From the NCBI RefSeq assembly GCF_900098745.1, contig NZ_FQTT01000012.1:276156-340155 (forward strand): 64,000 nt of DNA. Direction: 5' to 3'. The position numbers and the translations under genes were made by a program. The notes below the pieces were generated by a model. The model saw only the letters and a program-made list of their open reading frames with translations. It was not told where the DNA came from and did no database searches. Below are positions 36,851-45,329 of this stretch, one piece after another (positions within the stretch are counted from its first letter, which is position 1; each line of letters opens with the position of its first letter). This DNA comes from Actinomyces glycerinitolerans. GTDB lineage: Bacteria > Actinomycetota > Actinomycetes > Actinomycetales > Actinomycetaceae.

Positions 36851-37537
36851 ATGTACGTGCCGCGGCACTTTGTACTTCCCGAGGAATACGCCACCTCCCT
36901 GCTGGACCGACCCCACGTCGGCAACCTGATCACCGTGCACGCCGACGGGCCGGCGGCCACCCTCGTGCCCTTCTACCGGGACGCGGAGCGCAATGCGCTG
37001 GTCACCCACCTGGTGCGCAACAACCCGCAGGTGCGCGAGCCGATAACGGGCCGCGGCATGGTCATCTTCGACGACGTCGACGCCTATGTCTCGCCCCGCT
37101 GGTACGCCACCAACGAGGTCAAGCCGAACGTGCCCACCTGGGACTACATCACCCTGCACGTGCGGGGGCCGGTGCGTATCGATTCCAGCCCCGAGGCGGC
37201 GCTGCAGGCGGCACGCAGGCTCACCGAATTGTCCGAGCCGGACGACGTGCTCACCCCCATCGGGGAGGAGAAGTTGGAGCGGATGGCACGGGCGATCGTG
37301 GCGGTCGAGGTGGGCATCGAGCAGGTACAGGGCAAGGCGAAGATGAGCCAGAACCGGCACCCCGACGACATCCGCTCGCTCGCCGCAGAGCTGGCCCGCC
37401 AGGGGCAGGACCGCATGGCCGAATTCCTGCTGGAGGTCTCCCTGCCGTATGCCGAGCAGCGCTACGCCACGCTCGCCCGCCTGGGCGAAGTACACGCCCT
37501 GCGCGAGGACGTCAAGGACATCACCGACTTCCACTAG
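36851..37537 (+). CDS. FMN-binding split-barrel protein, PaiB family
   Basis: A 228-residue protein of the PaiB/FMN-binding type, named as a negative regulator in Bacillus. Seen here: MYVPRHFVLPEEYATSLLDRPHVGNLITV, the flavin-barrel strand HLVRNNPQVREP, YVSPRWYATNEVKPNVPTWDYITLHVRG (the most typical segment) and QNRHPDDIRSLAAEL. It starts 9 bp after the AroK-like gene and may share its transcript. A biochemical function is not established for this group; flavin or heme chemistry is possible. Confidence 0.85.
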   Translation: MYVPRHFVLPEEYATSLLDRPHVGNLITVHADGPAATLVPFYRDAERNALVTHLVRNNPQVREPITGRGMVIFDDVDAYVSPRWYATNEVKPNVPTWDYITLHVRGPVRIDSSPEAALQAARRLTELSEPDDVLTPIGEEKLERMARAIVAVEVGIEQVQGKAKMSQNRHPDDIRSLAAELARQGQDRMAEFLLEVSLPYAEQRYATLARLGEVHALREDVKDITDFH

Positions 37538-37690
37538 CCGCCCCACTCGCTGAGGTCGGTTGATATGGCGCGGCGATACGTAAGCCGTGACCGGCATGAC
37601 AGGCGGCGGCCGGGGGAGTGAACGAGTGATGGCGGTAGGCTTACCCGGTCTAAGACCTCCAGTAATCCTCTAGCGAGTTAGGAACCGCAC

Positions 37691-38254
37691 GTGGCAACGA
37701 CGAACGACCTGAAGAACGGCATGGTGCTCAACCTGGAGGGCCAGCTGTGGCAGGTAGTCGAGTTCCAGCACGTCAAGCCGGGCAAGGGCCCCGCCTTCGT
37801 GCGCACCAAGATCAAGAACGTTCTGTCCGGCAAGACCGTGGACCGGACCTTCAACGCCGGCCTCAAGGTGGAGACCGCCACCGTCGACCGCCGCGACATG
37901 CAGTTCTCCTACAAGGACGGCGACGACTTCGTCTTCATGGATGTCAAGACCTACGAGCAGACCTACGTGCCCGCCGACGTGGTCGGTGACGCCGCCGACC
38001 TCATGCTCGAGGGCCAGGACGTGATCGTCGCCTTCCATGAGGAGGACGTGCTGTTCGTGGAACTGCCGGCCGCCGTCGTGCTGACCATCTCCCACACCGA
38101 GCCGGGTCTGCAGGGCGACCGCTCCTCTGCGGGCACCAAGCCGGCCACCCTGGAGACCGGTGCCGAGATCCAGGTCCCGCTGTTCCTCAACATCGGCGAC
38201 AAGGTCAAGGTCGACACCCGCTCCCGCTCCTACATCTCCCGCGTCACCGACTGA
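37691..38254 (+). CDS. efp: Elongation factor P
   Basis: Relieves ribosome stalling at proline runs. The 187 residues show the KOW-like domain 1 ([41 protein letters not shown]), where the PGKGPA loop carries the Lys that may be modified, and two OB-like domains. The window's many Pro-rich surface proteins would need it. Start GTG 37691 follows TTAGGAACC. It is 6 bp before nusB. Confidence 0.96.
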   Translation: MATTNDLKNGMVLNLEGQLWQVVEFQHVKPGKGPAFVRTKIKNVLSGKTVDRTFNAGLKVETATVDRRDMQFSYKDGDDFVFMDVKTYEQTYVPADVVGDAADLMLEGQDVIVAFHEEDVLFVELPAAVVLTISHTEPGLQGDRSSAGTKPATLETGAEIQVPLFLNIGDKVKVDTRSRSYISRVTD

Positions 38255-38260
38255 CCGCCG

Positions 38261-38797
38261 ATGACCGAATCCATGCCGGTGTCGGAGTCTGACGCCGCCG
38301 AGGAACCACTGGACGACGACGGCGCACCCGCCGCTGCGAGTGGGCACCCCAAGTTCCCGGTCACCGCACGCACCAAGGCGCGGCGGCGTGCCGTGGAGGT
38401 GCTCTTCGAGGCCGACCAGCGTGGCCTGCTACAGGGCGACTCCGGGGCGCAGAACCTGCGGGAGCTGGCCGCCGAGCGGGCCTTCCACTCCGCCAACCAC
38501 ACCGAGGCGCCCGCCTATACCCGTCAGGCGCTGGCCGGCGTCGCCGACCACTTGAGCGAGATCGATGAGACCATCGAGACCTATTCCCACGGGTGGGTGC
38601 TGAGCCGCATGCCGGCCACGGATCGGGCCATCGCGCGCTTGGCCACGTGGGAGATCGTCTGGAACGACGACGTAGATGCGCCGGTGGCCGTCGACGAGGC
38701 GATCACCCTCGCCCGCATGCTGTCGACCGATGACTCTCCGCGCTTCCTGAACGGGCTGCTGGGGCGCATCGGCGACCTGGCCGACACGCTGCGATGA
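38261..38797 (+). CDS. nusB: Transcription antitermination protein NusB
   Basis: Helps antitermination of rRNA transcripts together with NusE/S10. The 178 residues begin with about 35 acidic low-complexity residues not found in short homologues. The helical NusB core follows: TKARRRAVEVLFEADQRG, MPATDRAIARLATWEIVW, APVAVDEAITLARMLSTDDSPRFLNGLLGRI. It closes the conserved core block; a hairpin terminator lies about 90 bp downstream. Confidence 0.95.
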   Translation: MTESMPVSESDAAEEPLDDDGAPAAASGHPKFPVTARTKARRRAVEVLFEADQRGLLQGDSGAQNLRELAAERAFHSANHTEAPAYTRQALAGVADHLSEIDETIETYSHGWVLSRMPATDRAIARLATWEIVWNDDVDAPVAVDEAITLARMLSTDDSPRFLNGLLGRIGDLADTLR

Positions 38798-38883
38798 ACG
38801 AGCGTCCGCATCCGCTGCACCGCCCTCGCGCCTTCCGACCGCGCCGAGAACGGCACAGGTAAACCTGCCGAGACGGTCGAAAC

Positions 38884-38927
38884 GTCACCGCCCCCGCCAT
38901 GCACGAACGTGCGGTGGGGGCGGTGAC
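38884..38927 (+). terminator. Terminator hairpin after nusB
   Basis: GTCACCGCCCCCGCC (38884-38898) pairs with 38913-38927 with one mismatch, and the centre contains a further 4-bp stem (GCAC/GTGC). TGTTT follows. It separates the core block from the sugar island. Confidence 0.7.
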
Positions 38928-39009
38928 TGTTTGCCCCGCGGTGGGCACGATTGCCGTGACGATACAAGTTTGCCGGCGCCGGGCCGGCCCGTCACGAAGG
39001 AGTGCTCTC

Positions 39010-39756
39010 ATGGCTGAGAAGACCGAGCGGATTGTGTTGGCTGATTTGGATGATGGTGTGCGTGGGGCGGTGGCTGATGCGCGTGAGCGGGTGGCGCGTT
39101 TGCATGGGGAGTTGATTCGGTGGGGTTTGGTGGTGTGGACGGCTGGGAATGTGTCTGAGCGGGTGAGCGTGTCTCGTCCGGATGGGAGTGTGGAGCGGAC
39201 GGACTTGTTCGTGATTAAGCCGTCGGGGGTGGCGTATGAGGAGCTGACGGCGGACAACATGGTGGTGTGCACGCTGGATGGGGACAAGATCGAGGATGGG
39301 ACGCCGGAGAATCTGACGCCGTCGTCGGATACGGCGGCGCATGCGTATGTGTATCGGCATATGGACCGGGTGGGTGGTGTGGTGCATACGCATTCGACGT
39401 ATGCGACGGCGTGGGCGGCGCGGCGGGAGCCGGTGCCGTGTGTGTTGACGATGATGGCGGATGAGTTTGGGGGTGAGATTCCGGTGGGTCCGTTTGCTTT
39501 GATTGGGGATGATTCGATTGGGCGGGGGATTGTGGAGACCTTGTCGGGGTCGCGGTCGCCGGCGGTGTTGATGGCGAATCACGGCCCGTTCACGATCGGG
39601 GTCGATGCGCGGGCGGCGGTGAAGGCTGCGGCAATGTGTGAGGAGGTGGCGCGTACCGTGCATATCGCGCGTCAGGGAGGTGACCCTGTGCCGATCGAGC
39701 AGGACCTGATCGACCGCCTCAACGACCGCTACCAGAACGTCTACGGCCAACACTAA
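39010..39756 (+). CDS. Class II aldolase-type L-ribulose-5-phosphate 4-epimerase (AraD/UlaF/SgbE-like)
   Basis: Predicted to turn L-ribulose 5-phosphate into D-xylulose 5-phosphate, the last step before the pentose phosphate pathway. The 248 residues have AGNVSER, IKPSGV, the metal-site motifs PSSDT (Asp107), HTHSTYATAWA (His126, His128) and NHG (His191), and the MMADEFGGEIPVGPFA segment. AAGGAG precedes ATG 39010. Codons for the first 190 residues end in G or T almost throughout, in contrast to the C-ending neighbours, while the last 20 codons return to the local style. It faces the transporter-kinase operon tail to tail across a shared terminator. Confidence 0.85.
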   Translation: MAEKTERIVLADLDDGVRGAVADARERVARLHGELIRWGLVVWTAGNVSERVSVSRPDGSVERTDLFVIKPSGVAYEELTADNMVVCTLDGDKIEDGTPENLTPSSDTAAHAYVYRHMDRVGGVVHTHSTYATAWAARREPVPCVLTMMADEFGGEIPVGPFALIGDDSIGRGIVETLSGSRSPAVLMANHGPFTIGVDARAAVKAAAMCEEVARTVHIARQGGDPVPIEQDLIDRLNDRYQNVYGQH

Positions 39757-39808
39757 CCAACCCGGCAACCAGGCCCGCGTTCGCCAACGTCGCCTGGTCG
39801 CCGACATA

Positions 39809-39849
39809 CGGGTCGCCCCCGGAACCGTGTGGGTTCCGGGGGCGACCCG
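39809..39849. terminator. Bidirectional terminator between convergent island genes
   Basis: Two perfect 18-base arms (39809-39826, 39832-39849) around 5 nt, with TTT on the plus side. It lies between the 4-epimerase gene (plus) and the transporter gene (minus), so it can end both transcripts. Confidence 0.8.
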
Positions 39850-39932
39850 TTTGCCCCGGGCTTCGGCGTCGGCCGAGCGGTTGGCAACGTCATGCGACGT
39901 TGCGGCCGTGGACCGCGGCCGCAACGGGGCAC

Positions 39933-41327
39933 TCAGATGTCTTCCAGTGCAGCACCCTTCGTCTCGCGGGCGAACAGGTAGACGATGCCACCCAGGAACA
40001 GCAGCACTGCGAAGATGATGAACGGTACGAACACCACTTCCGGGCTGAGTTCGGAAGAGCCCACCAGAGCACCGACGAAGTAGGGACCGACGACCTTGGC
40101 AATCGACCCAATGCCATACCCGAGGCCAAGCCCGGTGGAGCGGGCCTCCGTCGGGAACTGCTCACCGCCGAAGGCGTTGAGGATGCCGAATGCGCCATCG
40201 CCGAACATCATGACGATGAAGATTCCGGCGAAGAACACGTAGCCTGCGTTGCCGATTTCTCCACCGGACGTGACCATCCTGGTGGAGAAGGCGGCGATCA
40301 GGGCGCCGATGGCACCAATCATGCCGCAGCCGAACATGGTCCAGCGCCGTCCGATCTTGTCGGAGATCCAGGCCGATCCCAGGCGTCCCAGCAGGTCGCC
40401 TAGCGACACGAACATGAACAGGGTTGCTACGGAGGCGGCGCTGAACTTGAAGGACTGCCCCAGCAGCGTCTGCCCCCAGGACTGCACCGTGAAGGAGCCC
40501 ATGATGAAGCAGAAGGAGCCGACGGCGACCACCAGCAGCTGCTTGGGGTACTTGGAGAAGATCACCGCGTAGGACGCCGACGAGGCCTCCTTGATATCGG
40601 GCAGATCGGCCACTTGCTCCACCGGGATCTCCATGGCCCACGCGTAGGCCTCCTTCGCCTCATGTTCACGCCCGCGGGACTGCAGGAAGCGGGGCGACTC
40701 CGGAACGATCCGCGTCCAGGCGAGCAGCACGATGGGGATGCAGCCGATAGCGATCAGACCGCGCCAGCCGAGCGAATCGCCGAGGTACCTGGTCACCAGC
40801 CCGCCCAGGAAGATGCCGGCCGGGATGAATACGCTCGTGAGTCCGGCCAACAGGCCGCGCTGTCTGGCGGGTACGAACTCCTGCACAAAGGGCACGGAGG
40901 TGATGTTGAGGCCGCCGACGCCGAAGCCCACACCGGTGCGCAGAATGGTCAACAGAATCCAGCCGTTGACCGGGGTGAAAGCGGAGGCGGCGGTGAAGAC
41001 CACCAGCACCACGATGCACCAGATGAAGGCGGTCTTACGACCGAACACATCCGCCAGTCGGCCCCAGGTAATGGAGCCGAGGACCGTGCCCAGGCCGGAG
41101 CCGGCGAGGATCACGCCGGAGTGGAATCCGGTCAGGTTCCAGCCCGGAGTCTCGATGAGGAGGTTGACGATGAAGCCGATTAGGAACATGTCGAAGAACT
41201 CCGACACGTTGCCCACGATCGCCATGCCGATCAGCGACTTCTGGTGACCGGTGAGGTGATGATTGTCGATTTGTTCAGGGGCGGTCTTCCCCTGCGGCGC
41301 CGCAGGCGCCTTTGCCTGTGTACTCAT
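39933..41327 (-). CDS. MFS sugar/organic-acid:H+ symporter
   Basis: Predicted uptake protein of the island, 464 residues with 12 helices. Typical MFS motifs are seen: GRLADVFGRKTAF between helices 2 and 3, RTGVGFGVGGLNI, PESPRFLQSRGREHEAKEA before the central loop, SDKIGRRWTM, and EQFPTEARSTGLGLGYGIGSIAKVVGP. The ending RETKGAALEDI is as in sugar porters and the aromatic/organic acid symporter group. The start at 41327 (MSTQAKAP) is placed by the hydrophilic N-terminus; upstream reading is Arg-rich. It ends the leftward operon. MFS carriers do not phosphorylate their cargo, so a kinase is needed, and one lies just upstream. Confidence 0.88.
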   Translation of the reverse strand: MSTQAKAPAAPQGKTAPEQIDNHHLTGHQKSLIGMAIVGNVSEFFDMFLIGFIVNLLIETPGWNLTGFHSGVILAGSGLGTVLGSITWGRLADVFGRKTAFIWCIVVLVVFTAASAFTPVNGWILLTILRTGVGFGVGGLNITSVPFVQEFVPARQRGLLAGLTSVFIPAGIFLGGLVTRYLGDSLGWRGLIAIGCIPIVLLAWTRIVPESPRFLQSRGREHEAKEAYAWAMEIPVEQVADLPDIKEASSASYAVIFSKYPKQLLVVAVGSFCFIMGSFTVQSWGQTLLGQSFKFSAASVATLFMFVSLGDLLGRLGSAWISDKIGRRWTMFGCGMIGAIGALIAAFSTRMVTSGGEIGNAGYVFFAGIFIVMMFGDGAFGILNAFGGEQFPTEARSTGLGLGYGIGSIAKVVGPYFVGALVGSSELSPEVVFVPFIIFAVLLFLGGIVYLFARETKGAALEDI

Positions 41328-41416
41328 TTCAATCCGATCTTGTCGATTGAGCAGACGTTTGATTAGGGGCCGGCCGCCGGGCGGCTGTGCGCCGCCCGGC
41401 GGTGCGGTCGATTTGC

Positions 41417-42364
41417 TCAGCGGACGATGTCCGAGCTCTGCAGGGTCTGCAGCTCGCCGGGACGCACGTGGGTCAGGTCGCCGTGGTGCGTCAGCGCGAT
41501 CTGGGCGACCTTGGTGCCCATCTGGATGCCCTTCTCGACGTCGCCGTCGAGCCAACCGTGCAGCGTGCCGGCGACGAAGGAGTCACCTGCCCCGGGCCGG
41601 TCGATCACCGGGACGGAGTGGATCTCGAAGATGCGATCCTTCTCCGCCGTCGACAGGTAGGTACCGGCGCGGCCGTCGGTGGAGACCACCGTGGGCACGC
41701 CCATCTCCTCGCGCAGGGCGTGGCAGGCCTGCACGTCCGGCTTGTCGATGCCGAACACCACCCGGGCGTCCGTACGCGAACAGAACAGGATCGAGGACTG
41801 GCGCGCGATCGGCTCCAGGGTTTCGCGTGCCTGCTCGCCGGTCCACAGCAGGGAGCGGAAGTTGACGTCCAGGGCGACGTCCACGCCCCGCTCGACGGCG
41901 GCGTCGGCGAAGTAGCGCACCACTCGGGCGGTCTCGGGGGTGAGCGCGGCCGTGATGCCGGTGAGGAAGACGACGCGGGTGTCCAGCAGGGCATCCCAGT
42001 TGAATTCCTCGGGCGTGATGGTGCGGAAGGGCGTGTGCAGCCGGTCGTAGGTGACCTTGCCCGGCAGCGGGAACTCGCCCGGTTCGAGGAAGTACAGGGC
42101 CACCCGGCCCTCCTCCGTCATCACCGTGTGACGGATGTCCACGCCGACCGCGGAGTACTCCAGGGCGATGCGGTCGGCCAGCTCACCCTTGGGCAGCTTC
42201 GAGGCCCAGGCGGTTGAGCGGCCGAGCTCGCTGAGCAGTCCGGCGACGTTGGCTTCGGAGCCGGCGGCGGTCATGCGCAGTGAGCGGGCTGTGGACAGCC
42301 GCTCGCCACGCTCACAGGTGAGGCGGATCTGCCCCTCACCGATAGTGGTCAGGTCGTACGTCAT
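41417..42364 (-). CDS. PfkB-family carbohydrate kinase (2-keto-3-deoxygluconate-kinase-like)
   Basis: Predicted to phosphorylate the imported sugar acid or lactone with ATP. The 315 residues show the ribokinase fold: AGSEANVAGLLSELG near 34-48, DVNFRSLLW at 166-174 as in KDG kinases, and the catalytic GAGD at 258-261 with Asp261. The start at 42364 (MTYDLTTIGEGQIRL) matches the family. It lies between the MFS gene and the UlaE-like gene, with gaps of 89 and 151 bp. In PTS-type ascorbate operons no kinase is present; here it would supply the phosphate. Confidence 0.88.
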   Translation of the reverse strand: MTYDLTTIGEGQIRLTCERGERLSTARSLRMTAAGSEANVAGLLSELGRSTAWASKLPKGELADRIALEYSAVGVDIRHTVMTEEGRVALYFLEPGEFPLPGKVTYDRLHTPFRTITPEEFNWDALLDTRVVFLTGITAALTPETARVVRYFADAAVERGVDVALDVNFRSLLWTGEQARETLEPIARQSSILFCSRTDARVVFGIDKPDVQACHALREEMGVPTVVSTDGRAGTYLSTAEKDRIFEIHSVPVIDRPGAGDSFVAGTLHGWLDGDVEKGIQMGTKVAQIALTHHGDLTHVRPGELQTLQSSDIVR

Positions 42365-42515
42365 TGTTCGGTCTTTCTGGTTGGCTGTGTGTGGCCGCGA
42401 ATGGGCGGCGCTGCGGCTGCCTGTCTGGCTGCAGCCGTAGGGGTTCTCGAAGACGGTCAGGGGATGACGGCGTGTGTGCCGCGTGCGGCTCGCGTTGCGA
42501 GTCGTCTGATGGTGC

Positions 42516-43400
42516 TCAGGGCCTCTGAATGGCGATGCCGGCGCCGGCGGCCTTGCCCTCAATGAACTCGCGTGCGGCCACGCAACGGGCGACGGAGTCG
42601 GGCGCGTCGTCGTTCCACATCTCAATCATGAGCCGACCGGTCCAGTGTTGGGCGGCGAGCAGCTGGAAGGACTTGTCCCAGTCGACGATGCCGGTGCCCA
42701 TCTCCACCCGCCGAGGCTCGCCGCGGCGCACATCCTTGGCGTGCATGGCCACCATGTGCCCGCGGCCCGCCTCCAACTCGACGGCGGGGTCGAGGCCCTG
42801 CTCGGCGATGTTGCCGAGGTCGGGGTAGACCTGCAGGTAGGGGGAGCCGACGGCGTCGACGAACTCCATGGCCTTGCGGATCGAGGTTACGTCGGTGCCG
42901 TCGACGTTCTCGATCCCCATCACCACCCCGAGGCGAGAGGCGAGGGGCACGGCGTCGGCCAGCAGCTGGCCGTACCAGCGTTCGGCGTCCGGGTGGGGGT
43001 CCTCGTAGTAGGCGTAATAGCCCGCGATCTGGATTACGGGCGCCCCCAGTTCGTGGCACAGTTCCAGGCCGCGGGCCATGACCTCGCGGGCCCGACGCCG
43101 TACCTCGGGGTCGGCCGAGCCCGGGCCTATGCGCCGGTGCACCGACAGGCACACCCCGCCGATGCCGGTGCCGACCGACTCGGCGGCCTCACGTACCATG
43201 CGGCACTGGCGTGGCCCCCACTCGAGGCGGGCCTCCCGCTCCGGGGACTCGTCGACCGACAGGTCCAGGAAGGAGTAGCCGGCCTGCGGCACCTGGGCGA
43301 GGAAGCCCGCCCAGTCGTCGGGGGTGGCCAGCGGGTTGCCGACCAGGGCCTTCTCGTAGATGCCCAGGCGGATACCGTCGTCGAGGGAGGTCACGCTCAT
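42516..43400 (-). CDS. ulaE: L-xylulose-5-phosphate 3-epimerase (UlaE/SgbU-like)
   Basis: Predicted to convert L-xylulose 5-phosphate to L-ribulose 5-phosphate. The 294 residues form a xylose-isomerase-like TIM barrel: RLGIYEKALV at the start and the four metal ligands of UlaE in IENVDG (Glu164), YPDLGN (Asp194), MHAKDV (His220) and IEMWND (Glu260). The length fits the family. The ATG overlaps the stop of the UlaD-like gene (ATGA), showing tight coupling of the two consecutive steps. Confidence 0.9.
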   Translation of the reverse strand: MSVTSLDDGIRLGIYEKALVGNPLATPDDWAGFLAQVPQAGYSFLDLSVDESPEREARLEWGPRQCRMVREAAESVGTGIGGVCLSVHRRIGPGSADPEVRRRAREVMARGLELCHELGAPVIQIAGYYAYYEDPHPDAERWYGQLLADAVPLASRLGVVMGIENVDGTDVTSIRKAMEFVDAVGSPYLQVYPDLGNIAEQGLDPAVELEAGRGHMVAMHAKDVRRGEPRRVEMGTGIVDWDKSFQLLAAQHWTGRLMIEMWNDDAPDSVARCVAAREFIEGKAAGAGIAIQRP

Positions 43401-44065
43401 GACCACACCTCGTCGATGGCGTCGCGCAGCGCAGATGCGGCGGCGGCCGGATCCTCGGCGCCGACGATCGAGCGTCCGGCGATGACGATGCCGACCCTGC
43501 GGCCTGCGAAGGCCGGCAGGTCCGTCACGCTGATGCCGCCGGTGACGGTGACCGTGAAGCCGATGTCCGCCAGCTCGTCGACCCGGTCCATGTCCTCGGC
43601 CTTCCAGGACAGGTCGCCGGCGGCCTCGCGGTCGCGGGACCGTTTGACAATGACGTGCTGGACGCCGGCGGCGCGCCAGGCGCGGGCCCGCTCCGGGTCG
43701 TACCACTCGTCGGCCAACTCCACCTGTACCTCGCCGTCGAACTCGGCGGCGACCTTGCAGACCTGCTCGATGGTGGTCATGGAGGCGCCTGCCACGCAGG
43801 AGACCAGGTCCGCGCCGGCCTCGAAGGCGAGGCGGGCGATCTTGGCGCCCGCCTCCGCGATGCGCACGTCGGCGAGGATCTGCTTGTCCGGGAACAGGGC
43901 GCGAATGTTGCGCACCGCGTGGTAGCCCTCGCACAGGATCAGGATGGTGCCGCACTCGATGACGTCGACGTACGGCGCCGCCTGCTGCAGGGGGCCCAGC
44001 GCGCTGGGCTGGTCCAGGGTGTCCAGGGCGATCTGGAGCCTGGGCGTGTTGCGGGGTTCGCTCAT
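43397..44065 (-). CDS. ulaD: 3-keto-L-gulonate-6-phosphate decarboxylase-like protein (UlaD/SgbH type)
   Basis: Predicted to decarboxylate 3-keto-L-gulonate 6-phosphate to L-xylulose 5-phosphate. The 222 residues belong to the OMP-decarboxylase suprafamily: LQIALDTLDQPSA (Asp15), VDVIECGTILILCEG (Glu37), and IVIAGRSIVGAEDP for phosphate binding. The DxKxxD signature of UlaD and hexulose-phosphate synthase is D66-V-R68-I-A-E71 here, so the catalytic Lys is Arg and the second Asp is Glu. This conservative change could mean a variant subgroup or another substrate. It lies 15 bp after the lactonase gene and overlaps the epimerase gene. Confidence 0.82.
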   Translation of the reverse strand: MSEPRNTPRLQIALDTLDQPSALGPLQQAAPYVDVIECGTILILCEGYHAVRNIRALFPDKQILADVRIAEAGAKIARLAFEAGADLVSCVAGASMTTIEQVCKVAAEFDGEVQVELADEWYDPERARAWRAAGVQHVIVKRSRDREAAGDLSWKAEDMDRVDELADIGFTVTVTGGISVTDLPAFAGRRVGIVIAGRSIVGAEDPAAAASALRDAIDEVWS

Positions 44066-44080
44066 TTCAACTCGCCTCGC

Positions 44081-45073
44081 TCAGCCGGCCAGGGGCTCGA
44101 AGGCGAAGAACGTGGCGGCGTTGTTCACCAGCAGGTCCTGGACGTAGTCGGGGTCGAAGCCCTCGTCGTCGATCAGGCGCGGGCAGAACACCGCCGGGTC
44201 GTAGTCGATCCCGGAGACCGAGCCGTAGGCCTTCTGGTAGGAGGCCTTGCCCGAGTCGGTGCCGAGCAGGATCTGCTTGCCGTAGCCCTTCTCACCGAGC
44301 ACCTTGAGCAGGTTGACGCGGGCGTTGTCCGGCACGTACTTGATGCGGTTGGTGCCGTCCAGCTCCACGTAGGCGCCGAGCTTGGTGATCTGCTCCTGGA
44401 TCCACGGGTCCCAGTTGCGCTGGATGTGGCCGATGGCGATCTTCTCCGGGGCCACACCCTGCTCGATCAGGAAGCGGGCCTGCTCGGGGCCGCAGGTGCC
44501 GGCGGTGACGTGGGTGTTGACGGGCGCGCCGGTCTCCTTGGAGGCGATGGCGACGGCCTTACCGGTCTTGACCTCCCAGTCGGTGATCTTGCCGTAGGCG
44601 GTCGCCCACTTGATGACGCCGGCACGCACGTCGGTGCGCTTGACCAGCGGTCCCATGTAGTCATTGGCGTCCACGCCTTCGACGATGTCGGCGATCAGCA
44701 GGTCGGCGATCTCGTTGACGGTGTACTGGTTGACCCAGGACTGGCGCCACTCGAGGTAGACCTTCTGCTGGTGGAAGCCGGTGGCCTGAATGACCTGCAG
44801 GTCGGGGACCCGCTCGACGACGCGCTTCAGCTTGAGCACGCCGCGGCCGGAGGACGCCGGGCACATGTCCACGATGGTGGCGGTGGGGGCGAAGCGCTTG
44901 GAGGCGTCGACGAAGTAGCCGGCCTCCTCGACCGCCTTGTCCTCGTCGTCCAGGAGGTGGTCGGGGTCGATGTAGACCTCGCCCGCGCCGACGCGGATGA
45001 GGTGGTCGTGGGCGTTGACGACGCCGAGCGTGGACGGGTCGACGTCGCCGTGAATGGTGCGGACGATTGCCAT
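44081..45073 (-). CDS. Phosphotriesterase-family (amidohydrolase) lactonase
   Basis: Metal-dependent hydrolase of the PTE group (COG1735), some of whose members open phosphorylated furanolactones. The 330 residues contain all binuclear-centre ligands: AHDH (His22, His24), the bridging Lys155 in GVIKWATAY, NTHV (His188), GHIQ (His216) and GTDS (Asp273). AAGGAG precedes ATG 45073. As first gene of the leftward operon and neighbour of UlaD- and UlaE-like enzymes, it probably opens a phosphorylated lactone, for instance L-ascorbate 6-phosphate, in place of UlaG, which has an unrelated fold. The substrate is inferred from context only. Confidence 0.85.
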   Translation of the reverse strand: MAIVRTIHGDVDPSTLGVVNAHDHLIRVGAGEVYIDPDHLLDDEDKAVEEAGYFVDASKRFAPTATIVDMCPASSGRGVLKLKRVVERVPDLQVIQATGFHQQKVYLEWRQSWVNQYTVNEIADLLIADIVEGVDANDYMGPLVKRTDVRAGVIKWATAYGKITDWEVKTGKAVAIASKETGAPVNTHVTAGTCGPEQARFLIEQGVAPEKIAIGHIQRNWDPWIQEQITKLGAYVELDGTNRIKYVPDNARVNLLKVLGEKGYGKQILLGTDSGKASYQKAYGSVSGIDYDPAVFCPRLIDDEGFDPDYVQDLLVNNAATFFAFEPLAG

Positions 45074-45266
45074 GGGGGTTCTCCTTCGAACGGATGAGCG
45101 ATGTACTGCACACCGGGCGGTATCTGTGCCGGCAGGTGCCGGCGAGAGTTGGCTGTCACCACCGGCCCTCACCGCCGCGGTGGCTTCACGCTAAGGCGGG
45201 ACGACGCCACCCCCAAGGGCGTGTGCTGCACATCCGTGCATCCTTACCTCAGGGCAGGTGGCCTTC

Positions 45267-45310
45267 ATAACCTGTTTGCCTACGCCTAATTGAGGTGAAA
45301 GCTAGGTTAT
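45267..45310. promoter_or_regulatory. Candidate operator in the divergent control region of the sugar island
   Basis: ATAACCT (45267-45273) and its inverse AGGTTAT (45304-45310) lie 37 bp centre to centre in the 256-bp region between the lactonase operon and its SorC-type regulator. TAAGAT (45318-45323) is a -10 box 6 bp before the regulator's ATG, so that mRNA is probably leaderless. SorC regulators are tetramers that bind spaced half-sites. Confidence 0.45.
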
Positions 45311-45329
45311 CTGGCTGTAAGATGCAATT

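Noticed and set aside
38992..39924. 310-codon frame opposite the 4-epimerase gene
   Set aside because: It is His/Arg/Pro-rich and caused by the unusual G/T-ending codons of the real gene, which has a complete metal site.
43400..43955. N-terminal extension of the UlaE-like frame across the UlaD-like gene
   Set aside because: The extension is Arg/Gly-rich noise overlapping a clear gene; the ATG at 43400 overlaps the UlaD stop and begins with family sequence.
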